From positions 1 to 64,000 of the forward strand of contig NZ_PNFB01000016.1 in assembly GCF_003347015.1 (NCBI RefSeq): a stretch of DNA of 64,000 nucleotides. Reading direction: 5' to 3'. This document shows positions 56,722 to 64,000 of this stretch, one piece after another. The first letter of the stretch is position 1. Every line of letters begins with the position of its first letter. The position numbers and the translations under genes were made by a program. This stretch comes from Brachybacterium sp. YJGR34 (lineage in GTDB: Bacteria; Actinomycetota; Actinomycetes; Actinomycetales; Dermabacteraceae). The notes under the pieces were generated by a model, which worked only from the letters and a program-made list of their open reading frames with translations, had not been told where the DNA came from and searched no databases.

Positions 56722-58161
56722 TCAGGCGACAGGCTGGAGGTCGGTGGGCGCGACGGGCGCGCCGAGATCCGACGGCGAGGACAGGGTGCCGCGCACGGCG
56801 GTGGCGGCGGCCACGACCGGCGAGACCAGATGGGTGCGCCCGCCCTTGCCCTGGCGGCCCTCGAAGTTGCGGTTGGAGGTGGAGGCGGCCCGCTCGCCGG
56901 GGGCCAGCTGGTCCGGGTTCATGCCCAGGCACATCGAGCAGCCGGCCTGGCGCCACTCGGCGCCGAAGTCCAGGAAGATGCGGTCCAGGCCCTCCTGCTC
57001 GGCCTGGATCCGCACACGGGCGGATCCGGGCACCACGAGCACGCGGACGTCGGGGTGCTTGGTGCGTCCCTCGAGCACGGAGGCGAAGGCGCGCAGGTCC
57101 TCGATGCGGCCGTTGGTGCACGAGCCCATGAAGACGGTGTCGACCGGGATCTGCTTCAGGGGGGTGCCGGGCACCAGGTCCATGTACTCCAGCGCGCGCT
57201 CGGCGGCGTTGCGCGCGCTGTCGTCGGTGAAGTCCTCCGGGGCGGGGACGTCGGCGCTCAGCGGGAGACCCTGGCCCGGGTTGGTGCCCCAGGTGACGAA
57301 GGGCTCGAGCTGGTCGGCGTCGATGACCACCTCGGCGTCGAAAGTGGCGTCGTCATCGGAGCGCAGCGTCTTCCAGTACGCGACGGCCTCGTCCCAGTCG
57401 GCGCCCTGCGGGGCGTGAGGACGGCCCTGGACGTACTCGAAGGTGGTCTCGTCCGGGGCGATCATGCCCGCGCGGGCGCCGGCCTCGATGGACATGTTGC
57501 AGATCGTCATCCGGCCCTCCATGGAGAGCCGGCGGATCGCCTCGCCGCGGTACTCGAGCACGTAGCCCGCGCCGCCGCCGGTGCCGATCTCGGCGATCAC
57601 CGCGAGGATGATGTCCTTGGCGGTGACGCCCGGCTTGAGGTCGCCGTCGACCGTGATCGCCATGGTCTTGAAGGGGGTCAGCGGCAGGGTCTGCGTGGCC
57701 AGCACGTGCTCGACCTCGCTGGTGCCGATGCCGAAGGCGAGGGCGCCGAAGGCCCCGTGGGTGGAGGTGTGGGAGTCGCCGCAGACCACCGTGATGCCGG
57801 GCATAGTCAGCCCCAGCTGGGGGCCGACGACATGGACGATGCCCTGGTCCTTGTCGCCGAGGGAGTGGATGCGCACGCCGAACTCCTCGGCGTTGCGGCG
57901 CAGGGTGTCGATCTGGGTGCGCGAGGTGATGTCCGCGATCGGCTTGTCGATGTCGATCGTGGGGGTGTTGTGGTCCTCGGTCGCGAGGGTCTGGTCGAGG
58001 CGGCGCGGGGACCTGCCCTCCTGCCGGAGCCCGTCGAAGGCCTGCGGGCTGGTGACCTCGTGCAGCAGCTGGAGATCGATGTAGAGCAGGTCCGGCTCGC
58101 CGTTCTCCCCGCGGCGGACCACGTGATCCGCCCAGACTTTCTCCGCGAGAGTCCCCGCCAT
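56722..58161 (-). CDS. leuC: 3-isopropylmalate dehydratase large subunit LeuC
   Basis: 479 residues. The aconitase-type [4Fe-4S] cluster ligands are in [10 protein letters not shown] (Cys near 348) and CSMCLGMN (two Cys near 408-411). [35 protein letters not shown] near 123-160 is the family signature. With LeuD it forms the isomerase of leucine synthesis. It is divergent from an IclR regulator, the conserved actinobacterial leuCD-LtbR/NdgR arrangement, with a candidate operator in the 142-bp gap. Confidence 0.96.
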   Translation of the reverse strand: MAGTLAEKVWADHVVRRGENGEPDLLYIDLQLLHEVTSPQAFDGLRQEGRSPRRLDQTLATEDHNTPTIDIDKPIADITSRTQIDTLRRNAEEFGVRIHSLGDKDQGIVHVVGPQLGLTMPGITVVCGDSHTSTHGAFGALAFGIGTSEVEHVLATQTLPLTPFKTMAITVDGDLKPGVTAKDIILAVIAEIGTGGGAGYVLEYRGEAIRRLSMEGRMTICNMSIEAGARAGMIAPDETTFEYVQGRPHAPQGADWDEAVAYWKTLRSDDDATFDAEVVIDADQLEPFVTWGTNPGQGLPLSADVPAPEDFTDDSARNAAERALEYMDLVPGTPLKQIPVDTVFMGSCTNGRIEDLRAFASVLEGRTKHPDVRVLVVPGSARVRIQAEQEGLDRIFLDFGAEWRQAGCSMCLGMNPDQLAPGERAASTSNRNFEGRQGKGGRTHLVSPVVAAATAVRGTLSSPSDLGAPVAPTDLQPVA

Positions 58162-58271
58162 GTCGATCCTTCCCTGCGCCCGGGATGCGGGCGCGTTCCG
58201 TGAATGCTGAGCAGCGCTCGGGGTGCGAGCGCAGTCATCATCGTGTTCCGGTCCACGATCCGACGCACTTG

Positions 58272-58290
58272 CGTCTCACCAAATAAGACG
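58272..58290. promoter_or_regulatory. Candidate IclR (LtbR/NdgR-like) operator
   Basis: CGTCT-N9-AGACG, an inverted repeat with an AT-rich centre (CACCAAATA), 14 bp before the IclR ATG and 111 bp from leuC. The position fits shared control of both genes. Confidence 0.55.
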
Positions 58291-58303
58291 GCAGTATCGG
58301 ACC

Positions 58304-59038
58304 ATGGACAAGATCTCGGAGGAGAACGGCAGCGGCGTCGGCGTGCTCGACAAGGCGGCGATCGTGCTCGGCGCCCTGGAGGCCGGACCGGCGACTCTCG
58401 CCCAGCTCGTGCAGTCGACCGGGCTCGCGCGACCCACGGCGCACCGCCTGGCGGTGGCGCTGGAGTATCACCATCTGGTCGCCCGCGACATGCAGGGGCG
58501 CTTCATCCTGGGCCCGCGGCTCGGGGAGCTCGCCGCCGCGGCCGGTGAGGACCGGCTGCTGGCCGCCGCCGGTCCGGTGCTCGCGGCGCTGCGGGACCAC
58601 ACCGGGGAGTCCGCCCAGCTGTACCGCCGCCAGGGCGACCACCGCATCTGCGTCGCCGCCGCCGAGCGCCCCATCGGGCTGCGCGACTCGGTCCCGCTGG
58701 GCGCGGCGCTGACCATGAAGGCCGGCTCCGCCGCCCAGATCCTGCTGGCCTGGGAGGAGCCGGACCGCCTCCACCGCGGACTGCTCGGCGCCCGCTTCAC
58801 GGCCACCCAGCTCTCGGCCGTGCGCCGCCGCGGCTGGGCGCAGTCCATCGGGGAGCGCGAGCCCGGCGTCGGCTCGGTCTCCGCCCCGGTCCGCGGCCCC
58901 AACGGCCGCGTGGTCGCGGCGCTGAGCATCTCCGGCCCGATCGAGCGCATCACGCGCCAGCCGGGCCGCCTGCACGCCGCCTCGGTCATGAGCTCCGCGA
59001 ACCACCTCACCGAGCTGCTGCGCCGCGCCGGCTCCTGA
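58304..59038 (+). CDS. IclR family transcriptional regulator (LtbR/NdgR-like)
   Basis: Start ATG 58304 gives 244 residues; upstream frames are not supported. The winged helix is at about 12-75 (SGVGVLDKAAIVLGALEAGPATLAQLVQSTGLARPTAHRLAVALEYHHLVARD region). A ligand-binding GAF-like domain follows (IGLRDSVPLGAALTMKAGSAAQILLAWEEPDR, about 124-155). IclR regulators at this locus (LtbR in Corynebacterium, NdgR in Streptomyces) control leuCD and other amino-acid genes. Divergence from leuC and the operator at 58272 support that role. Confidence 0.88.
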   Translation: MDKISEENGSGVGVLDKAAIVLGALEAGPATLAQLVQSTGLARPTAHRLAVALEYHHLVARDMQGRFILGPRLGELAAAAGEDRLLAAAGPVLAALRDHTGESAQLYRRQGDHRICVAAAERPIGLRDSVPLGAALTMKAGSAAQILLAWEEPDRLHRGLLGARFTATQLSAVRRRGWAQSIGEREPGVGSVSAPVRGPNGRVVAALSISGPIERITRQPGRLHAASVMSSANHLTELLRRAGS

Positions 59039-59122
59039 GCGCCCCCGGGCCGTGCCCGCCCTCGGGGCCGGTGGGTGACGTCTCGACGACCCCTCCCACC
59101 GGGTGGAACCCAGCGGGATGGA

Positions 59123-59941
59123 TCAGTCGCGCTCGATCCACACCGGGGTGTGGGCGAAGCGCAGGACGTTGACCAGCTGGCGCGGCGCGCCGACCCGGCC
59201 GTCGTCCGCCGCGGACCGCTCCCCCGCCACCACCGTCAGGCACGCGTCCCGGCTCGCCTCGATGAGCTCCTTCGCGGTATCGGCCGCGGCGACGGTCACG
59301 TCCCGGACGAACACCGAGGGATGCGTCAGCGCGATCCGCTGCGCGGTGCCGGCCAGGATCTCCTGCGCCTGCTCCTCGGTGGTGCCCGGCCGCACGATCA
59401 GATGGATGTCGCGCCCGTAGGCCTCGGCCAGATCCGCGGCGCGCGTGACCACCTCGGTGGCGGTCTCGTGATGGACCAGGCCGATCGGCCCCTCCCCCTC
59501 GATGCGCCCGCGCACCACCACCACCGGGCAGGCCGCACGCGCGGCCAGGGCGAGGCTCTTGGAGCCGACGATGAGCGTCATCAGCCGGCCCAGCCCTCGA
59601 CCCCCCAGCACCAGCAGATCCGCCTCAGCGCTCACCCCGACCAGCACCGGCACGGCGTTGCCGTCGATCACCTCGGAGGTGATGGGGAGGTCCGGATGGT
59701 CCTCCCGCGCGATCGTGAGGGCGTCCTTGAGCAGGCTCTGGGCGGCGCTGCGGAAGCCCGATCCGGCCATGCCCGAGATCGGGTCGATGTTGACGTCGAG
59801 CTCGGTCCAGACGAAGGCGTGGACCAGATGGAGCGCGCCGCCGACGGTGGCGGCGTGCTGGGCGGCCCAGCGGACCGCCAGATCGGATTCGTCGGCATCG
59901 AAGACGCCGACGGTGATTCTCGGAGCTGCGCTGTGCGTCAT
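59123..59941 (-). CDS. Universal stress protein, two-domain
   Basis: 272 residues from ATG 59939-59941. The first Usp domain has ITVGVFDADESDLAVRWAAQHAA near 9-31 and the ATP-binding GGRGLGRLMTLIVGS (G-2X-G-9X-G-S type, about 114-128). The second domain is diverged and ends GAPRQLVNVLRFAHTPVWIERD, where a G-x-x-x-Q-L-V-N replaces the usual loop and may not bind ATP. Tandem Usp proteins are common in actinobacteria and are linked to dormancy and stress. A TATCGT -10 (59948-59953) is six bases before the ATG. Confidence 0.87.
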   Translation of the reverse strand: MTHSAAPRITVGVFDADESDLAVRWAAQHAATVGGALHLVHAFVWTELDVNIDPISGMAGSGFRSAAQSLLKDALTIAREDHPDLPITSEVIDGNAVPVLVGVSAEADLLVLGGRGLGRLMTLIVGSKSLALAARAACPVVVVRGRIEGEGPIGLVHHETATEVVTRAADLAEAYGRDIHLIVRPGTTEEQAQEILAGTAQRIALTHPSVFVRDVTVAAADTAKELIEASRDACLTVVAGERSAADDGRVGAPRQLVNVLRFAHTPVWIERD

Positions 59942-59947
59942 GTCACG

Positions 59948-59953
59948 ACGATA
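59948..59953 (-). promoter_or_regulatory. Leaderless -10 element of the Usp gene
   Basis: TATCGT on the minus strand, six bases before ATG 59939-59941. Confidence 0.6.
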
Positions 59954-60062
59954 CTCTCCCCCGGCCCCGGCGCGCAGGGGCGTGGTCCGCGATACCGCCC
60001 GCATGGTCGCGCCGAACGAGGTGAGGCCGCGAAGACGGCGGGAAAAGGGGGAGAAATGAGAA

Positions 60063-60090
60063 GGAGCCGGCGCTCATGAGCGCCGGCTCC
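60063..60090 (-). terminator. Terminator of the tRNA-Gln/tRNA-Glu cluster
   Basis: A perfect 28-bp palindrome (14-bp half GGAGCCGGCGCTCA). On the minus strand it is followed by a pyrimidine- and T-rich tail (TTCTCATTTCTCC), making it a convincing intrinsic terminator. Confidence 0.85.
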
Positions 60091-60096
60091 TGTCCG

Positions 60097-60169
60097 TACC
60101 CCGTACCGGATTTGAACCGGTGTTACCGCCGTGAGAGGGCGACGTCCTGGGCCGCTAGACGAACGGGGC
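60097..60169 (-). tRNA. tRNA-Glu (anticodon CTC), copy 1
   Basis: A 73-nt cloverleaf on the minus strand. The acceptor stem GCCCCGT/ACGGGGT includes a terminal G-T pair, discriminator A. The anticodon loop CTCTCAC gives anticodon CTC, and the T loop is TTCAAAT. It differs from copy 2 at one D-loop base (C here, T there). No CCA is encoded. Confidence 0.95.
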
Positions 60170-60173
60170 GGGT

Positions 60174-60193
60174 GCGAGATCCGAAGATCTCGC
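60174..60193 (-). other. UUCG hairpin between the two tRNA-Glu genes
   Basis: On the minus strand GCGAGATC-TTCG-GATCTCGC: a perfect 8-bp stem with a C(UUCG)G tetraloop, in a 28-bp spacer. It probably marks a processing site in the tRNA precursor. Confidence 0.7.
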
Positions 60194-60197
60194 CTCG

Positions 60198-60270
60198 TAC
60201 CCCGTACCGGATTTGAACCGGTGTTACCGCCGTGAGAGGGCGACGTCCTAGGCCGCTAGACGAACGGGGC
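60198..60270 (-). tRNA. tRNA-Glu (anticodon CTC), copy 2
   Basis: Same cloverleaf as copy 1 with one D-loop difference (CCTAGGAC instead of CCCAGGAC). Anticodon CTC. The two genes are 28 bp apart, a recent-looking tandem duplication. Confidence 0.95.
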
Positions 60271-60303
60271 GCGGACTGCGCGACAGGAAACTGCCGCGTA
60301 GCG

Positions 60304-60375
60304 CTGGGGTACCAGGACTCGAACCTAGAACGACGGTACCAGAAACCGCTGTGTTGCCAATTACACCATACCCCA
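60304..60375 (-). tRNA. tRNA-Gln (anticodon CTG)
   Basis: A 72-nt cloverleaf on the minus strand beginning with U1 (TGGGGTA), as in many tRNA-Gln, paired to TACCCCA with discriminator G. The anticodon stem GCGGT/ACCGT closes loop TTCTGGT, giving anticodon CTG. The T loop is TTCGAGT. It lies 33 bp upstream of tRNA-Glu copy 2 and 182 bp downstream of the gltX stop. Confidence 0.95.
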
Positions 60376-60557
60376 TGGTGAGAAGTACTTTCCGTGGTTC
60401 TTCCCGTTCCGCTCCCCGGTGGTTTCCGTGGGCTTTCCGGTCAGTCCTGCGTGCCGTACCGAGGTAAGACTCTACCGGCTCTGTGCCCGCAAGACAAAGC
60501 GAGAGGGCCTCTGAGCGCTGTGAGGCTCGGCACCTCGCCCCACAGCGCTCCGCGGGC

Positions 60558-62087
60558 TCACTGCGCGGCGGTCGCCTCCGCGAGGCGATCGCGCAGCGCG
60601 CGCAGGCGAGCGATGCTCGAGGCGCGCCCGAGCAGCTCCATGGACTCGAACAGCGGCGGGGAGATCCGGCGGCCGGAGATCGCGCTGCGCAGCGGACCGA
60701 AGGCCAGGCGCGGCTTGATCCCCATGTCCTCGACGATCGCGGCGCGCAGGGCGGGCTCGAGGTGCTCCGCGGTGAAGGCGCCGTCCTCCAGTGCCTCCAC
60801 CTCGACCAGGGCACGCTCCAGGACCGCCACGGGGTCGTCGCCGAGCTTCTTCAGCGCGTCGTCCTGGACCACCAGCTCCTCATCGGGCACGAAGAGGAAG
60901 CCCAGCAGGTCCGGAGCCTCGGCCAGGAGGTTCATACGGGTCTGCACCAGCGGCGTGGCGGCGGCGACGAGCTCCCGCTGCTGCGCGGTGACCTCCTCGC
61001 CCAACACGCCGCCCCGCTGGAGGTACGGGAGCAGCCGCTCGGCGAGCTCCGCCTCCGGCAGCAGACGGATGTGATCGGCGTTGATGGCGGTGGCCTTCTT
61101 GAGGTCCACGCGCGCCGGATTGGGGTTCACGTCGTTCGCATCGAAGCGCTCGACGAGCTGCTCGCGGCTGAAGATGTCCTCGTCGGCGCTGTAGCCCCAG
61201 CCCAGGAGGGCGAGGTAGTTGACCATGCCCTCGGGGGTGAAGCCCTGATCGCGGTAGAGGAACAGGTTGGACTGCGGATCGCGCTTGGAGAGCTTCTTGT
61301 TGCCCTCCCCCATCACATAGGGGAGGTGGCCGAACTCCGGGATCCGCTCCGCCACGCCGATGTCCACCAGCGCGCGGTAGAGGGCGATCTGGCGCGGCGT
61401 GGAGGACAGGAGGTCCTCGCCGCGCAGCACGTGGGTGATGCGCATGAGGGCGTCGTCGACGGGGTTGACCAGCGTGTACAGAGGCTGTCCGTTCGCGCGG
61501 ACCACCACGAAGTCCGGGGTGGAGCCGGCCTTGAAGGTGATCTCCCCGCGCACCAGGTCGGTGAAGCCGAGGTCGGTCTCCGGCATGCGCAGGCGCCAGG
61601 TGGGCTCGCGACCCTCGGCACGGAAGGCCGCCTTCTGCTCCGCGGTGAGCTCGCGGTCGTAGCCGTCGTAGCCGAGCTGCGGGTCGCGCCCGGCGGCACG
61701 ATGACGCTCGGCGATCTCCTCCGCGGTGGAGAAGGACTCGTAGATGTGCCCGGCGTCCTTGAGCTTCGCGATGACGTCCTGATAGATCTCGCCGCGCTGC
61801 GACTGGCGGTAGGGGCCGTGGGGGCCGCCCACCTCCACGCCCTCGTCCCAGTCGATGCCGAGCCAGCGCATCGCCTCGAGCAGCTGGTGGTAGGACTCCT
61901 CGCTGTCCCGGGCGGCGTCGGTGTCCTCGATGCGGAAGATGAGCTTCCCGCCGTGGTGGCGGGCGTGGGCCCAGTTGAACAGGGCGGTGCGCACGAGGCC
62001 GACGTGCGGGGTGCCGGTGGGGCTGGGGCAGAAGCGCACCCGGACCTCATCGGTCGGGGTGGCGTTCGCGGCGGGGACGGTGGTCAC
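60558..62087 (-). CDS. gltX: Glutamyl-tRNA synthetase GltX
   Basis: 509 residues from GTG 62085-62087 with SD AGGAG. The class I motifs are [20 protein letters not shown] (HIGH-type HVGL, about 21-40) and KKLSKRD (KMSKS-type, about 265-270). Anticodon-binding helices fill the C-terminal third. In actinobacteria without GlnRS the enzyme is expected to be non-discriminating, charging both tRNA-Glu and tRNA-Gln with Glu before GatCAB amidation. The three tRNA genes just downstream on the same strand are therefore all its likely substrates. Confidence 0.95.
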   Translation of the reverse strand: MTTVPAANATPTDEVRVRFCPSPTGTPHVGLVRTALFNWAHARHHGGKLIFRIEDTDAARDSEESYHQLLEAMRWLGIDWDEGVEVGGPHGPYRQSQRGEIYQDVIAKLKDAGHIYESFSTAEEIAERHRAAGRDPQLGYDGYDRELTAEQKAAFRAEGREPTWRLRMPETDLGFTDLVRGEITFKAGSTPDFVVVRANGQPLYTLVNPVDDALMRITHVLRGEDLLSSTPRQIALYRALVDIGVAERIPEFGHLPYVMGEGNKKLSKRDPQSNLFLYRDQGFTPEGMVNYLALLGWGYSADEDIFSREQLVERFDANDVNPNPARVDLKKATAINADHIRLLPEAELAERLLPYLQRGGVLGEEVTAQQRELVAAATPLVQTRMNLLAEAPDLLGFLFVPDEELVVQDDALKKLGDDPVAVLERALVEVEALEDGAFTAEHLEPALRAAIVEDMGIKPRLAFGPLRSAISGRRISPPLFESMELLGRASSIARLRALRDRLAEATAAQ

Positions 62088-62133
62088 GCGGGGTGCTCCT
62101 GGAGGATCTGGGCGGGCGAGGGGGCGGGGCCGG

Positions 62134-62910
62134 TCAGCGGCGCACGATGGGGTTCGAGAGCGTGCCGATGCCCTCGATGGTGATGTCGACGGAGGATCCC
62201 GGTTCGACGGCGCGCACGCCGGCCGGCGTGCCGGTCAGGACGAGGTCCCCCGGCAGGAGGGTGACGACGGCGGAGATCTCGGCGACGAGCGCCGAGACGT
62301 CGCGGAGCATGTCCGCGGTGGTGCCGTCCTGGGCGACCTCGCCGTCGACCGCGCTGGAGATGCCCAGGGACGCGGGGTCGAGGTCGGTCTCGATCCAGGG
62401 GCCGATCGGGCAGGAGGTGTCGAAGGCCTTGGCGCGGAACCACTGGTTCTCCGCCGCCTGGGCGTCGCGGGCGGTGAGGTCGTTCGCGCAGGTGTATCCC
62501 AGGACATGCTCCGGGACCTGCTCCGGGGTGAGGTCCTTGGACATCCGCTTGATGACCACCGCGAGCTCCGCCTCGAGGCTCACCTCCTGGCTGTACGCCG
62601 GCAGGACGACGGGGTCTCCGGGGCCGACGACGGCCGTGTTGGGCTTGAGGAAGTAGAGCGCCTGCTCGGGGACCTCGTTGCCGAGCTCGGCGGCATGGGC
62701 GGCGTAGTTGCGGCCCACGCACACCACCTTCGAGCGCGGGATGACGGGTGCCAGCAGGCGGACGTCCTCGAGCGGGAGGATCGTGCCGGTGGGGCGGATC
62801 TCGGTGTACAGGGGGTCACCGGTGATCCCATAGACCATGTCCCGGCCGTCCTTCTCCTGGACGATGCCGTACTGGGGATCCTCGCCGGTGGTGAATCGGG
62901 CGATGCGCAT
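62134..62910 (-). CDS. Fumarylacetoacetate hydrolase (FAH) family protein
   Basis: 258 residues from ATG 62908-62910. The FAH fold shows [16 protein letters not shown] near residues 62-77, [13 protein letters not shown] near 108-120 (metal-binding Glu pair), [14 protein letters not shown] near 137-150 and [14 protein letters not shown] near 223-236. The actinobacterial relatives are annotated 2-hydroxyhepta-2,4-diene-1,7-dioate isomerase or oxaloacetate decarboxylase-like; the substrate is not fixed. It lies 46 bp upstream of gltX, a common gltX-FAH pairing. A TAGACT -10 (62918-62923) is seven bases before its ATG. Confidence 0.87.
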   Translation of the reverse strand: MRIARFTTGEDPQYGIVQEKDGRDMVYGITGDPLYTEIRPTGTILPLEDVRLLAPVIPRSKVVCVGRNYAAHAAELGNEVPEQALYFLKPNTAVVGPGDPVVLPAYSQEVSLEAELAVVIKRMSKDLTPEQVPEHVLGYTCANDLTARDAQAAENQWFRAKAFDTSCPIGPWIETDLDPASLGISSAVDGEVAQDGTTADMLRDVSALVAEISAVVTLLPGDLVLTGTPAGVRAVEPGSSVDITIEGIGTLSNPIVRR

Positions 62911-62917
62911 GCCTGTC

Positions 62918-62923
62918 AGTCTA
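62918..62923 (-). promoter_or_regulatory. Leaderless -10 element of the FAH gene
   Basis: TAGACT on the minus strand, seven bases before ATG 62908-62910. The same hexamer serves proA. Confidence 0.6.
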
Positions 62924-62969
62924 GGCGGTCGCGCCGGCCGGGCATCACCGGCCGGCTCCGTCCTGCATG

Positions 62970-63539
62970 TCACCCCTCGCTCGCCGGTAGCAGGAGGGCG
63001 CGCAGCCGCAGCTCCGCCTCGCTGCGGTCGATGCCGTCGTAGACGTCGCGCACGAGCGGATGGGAGACGGTGGAGTCGGGCACCACGAGAGGCAGCTCCA
63101 TGCCTCGGGTGAGGATCTGGACGGGGAGCGAGGTGGACCGGGAGTACCCGTCGACCTGCGTGGCCAGCTGCCCGGGATACACCTCCGAATGCTCCGGGTC
63201 CTCGTAGTGCTCGGTGTAGTCGAGGAAGCTCTCCTCGCTCACCTGGACCCACAGCGCGCTCTCGAGGCCGAGATCCTCCCCGCGCACCGGGATCCTCAGA
63301 ATCCCCCGCAGGTAGAAGTCCGGCAGGGGGCGCACCCAGATCATGCAGAGCTCCTCCGTGCCACGGGCATGATGCTCACGCTCGTGGCCCGAGAGGGCGA
63401 GATAGGCGTCGGGACACGGGTAGTCCACGCCGGGCCAGGGCTCCAGCAGCGTCCCGTCCGGGGCGGTGAGCGGTCTGCCGCAGTCGGCACAGTGCGCGCG
63501 GTGGTCGTCGCGGTCGACATGGTCGTCGTGGGAGGTCAT
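62970..63539 (-). CDS. DUF2199 domain protein
   Basis: 189 residues from ATG 63537-63539 with SD GAGGAG. It begins with a CxxC zinc-ribbon-like HCADCGRPL (about residues 16-24) and continues with the DUF2199 pattern FYLRGILRIPVRGEDLGLESALWVQVSEESFLDYTEHYEDPEHSE (about 74-118) and VPDSTVSHPLVRDVYDGI near 154-171. Members are of unknown function and are often found near toxin-immunity or stress genes; nothing here indicates such a role. It is divergent from the last gene. Confidence 0.82.
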   Translation of the reverse strand: MTSHDDHVDRDDHRAHCADCGRPLTAPDGTLLEPWPGVDYPCPDAYLALSGHEREHHARGTEELCMIWVRPLPDFYLRGILRIPVRGEDLGLESALWVQVSEESFLDYTEHYEDPEHSEVYPGQLATQVDGYSRSTSLPVQILTRGMELPLVVPDSTVSHPLVRDVYDGIDRSEAELRLRALLLPASEG

Positions 63540-63703
63540 CGGTGCTGCTCCTCGTCGGAAGGGGTGAGGCGACGCTAGATCGGAACGGCCCGCCTCCACC
63601 GCACCCACGGCCCCGTTGTGGAGGCCGGGGCGGTGGGGAGGAACGGTCCGCGCCGCCTCGTACGATGGATCGCCCCGACGGACCACCCCTGCAAGGAGCT
63701 CCC

Positions 63704-64000
63704 GTGACCCCGCTCCCGGTCGACTCTCCGACCCGCGTCCTCTCCCGCGCCGAGGCGATGCGCTCGCGCCGCGCCCACGAGCAGCGGGCCGATGCGCTGA
63801 CCGCCGGTCATCGCGAGCGTCGCGCCCAGGGCATCAAGCACCCGGTCGAGGACTTCCTGTTCACCTACTACCCCTTCAGCGCCGCACGGCTGCGGCGCTG
63901 GCATCCGGGCTGGGAGCTGGCATACGACCCCTCGGCCGACGTCGACGCCGACGGTCGAGCTGTGATCGCGGATGTCGACGCCGAGGGACGTCGCTCCTGG
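63704..64000 (+). CDS. Family usually annotated 3-methyladenine DNA glycosylase, N-terminal part (partial)
   Basis: The gene starts at GTG 63704 with SD AAGGAG and runs off the window end after 99 codons. The visible part has RAEAMRSRRAHEQRADALTAGHRERRAQG and the hallmark HPVEDFLFTYYPFSAARLRRWHPGW (about residues 46-70), shared by an actinobacterial family that databases often call 3-methyladenine DNA glycosylase. I see no HhH or catalytic motif in this part, so the activity cannot be judged. It is divergent from the DUF2199 gene. Confidence 0.65.
   Translation, partial: MTPLPVDSPTRVLSRAEAMRSRRAHEQRADALTAGHRERRAQGIKHPVEDFLFTYYPFSAARLRRWHPGWELAYDPSADVDADGRAVIADVDAEGRRSW

Noticed and set aside
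61000..62130. T-box leader for gltX
   Set aside because: The region before gltX is the end of the FAH gene and a 46-bp gap with SD AGGAG; there is no room for a T-box structure.

Overview
The window reads as chromosomal DNA from a very GC-rich actinobacterium. Codon third positions are almost all G or C, GTG starts are frequent, genes overlap by ATGA/GTGA/TGATG, and the housekeeping order (rplU-rpmA-obg-proB, proA, nadD-rsfS, leuCD-murA-plsC-gpsA-ddl-DUF3515-thiL, recG-rsmD, coaD-DUF177-rnc-mutM) is typical of Micrococcales. A Brachybacterium/Dermabacteraceae-like host is my best guess, from gene content only. I see no prophage, insertion sequence, CRISPR array or rRNA operon.

Layout. 1-2.0 kb: end of modA, then modB and modC (molybdate uptake). 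2.0-10.1 kb: accessory genes, namely a cation-efflux protein, an HhH-GPD glycosylase, a MarR-controlled hydrolase and GyrI-like pair, a GntR-controlled cytosine-deaminase-like hydrolase, a nitronate-monooxygenase-like protein, a K+ channel and a DUF302-like protein. 10.2-21.5 kb: tRNA-Ala(GGC), then a mostly minus-strand core block (phosphatase, rsfS, nadD, proA, proB, obg, rpmA, rplU, RNase E) interrupted by a plus-strand dedA. 22-30 kb: cydABDC for cytochrome bd oxidase, with a soluble histidine kinase translationally coupled to cydC and a convergent LuxR-type regulator.

30-38 kb is the most accessory part: a long hairpin with a heptamer tandem repeat, a TetR/SRPBCC pair with twin operators, a kinase-regulator pair divergent from two exported lipoproteins (intradiol-dioxygenase-like and DUF3500), and an ArsR-rhodanese regulator overlapping an MFS transporter. 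38-46 kb: mutM, rnc, DUF177 and coaD, then four accessory genes, then rsmD and recG. 46-64 kb: rpmB, peptidase E, an acetyltransferase, alcohol dehydrogenase, thiL, DUF3515, ddl, gpsA, plsC, DUF2867, murA, leuDC with divergent IclR, a Usp protein, gltX with a tRNA-Gln/tRNA-Glu/tRNA-Glu cluster, an FAH-family protein, DUF2199, and the start of a glycosylase-annotated gene.

Two signals stand out. First, at least fifteen start codons lie exactly 6-7 nt after a -10-like hexamer (TANNNT or a close variant), the signature of leaderless transcription, and several divergent pairs share or overlap these elements. Second, the 32-36 kb module pairs two exported lipoproteins with similar Gly/Pro-rich tails next to a two-component system, with a 9+9 bp inverted repeat between them. 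This is the best candidate here for an undescribed system. Functions come from motifs and family knowledge by eye; no database search was run.
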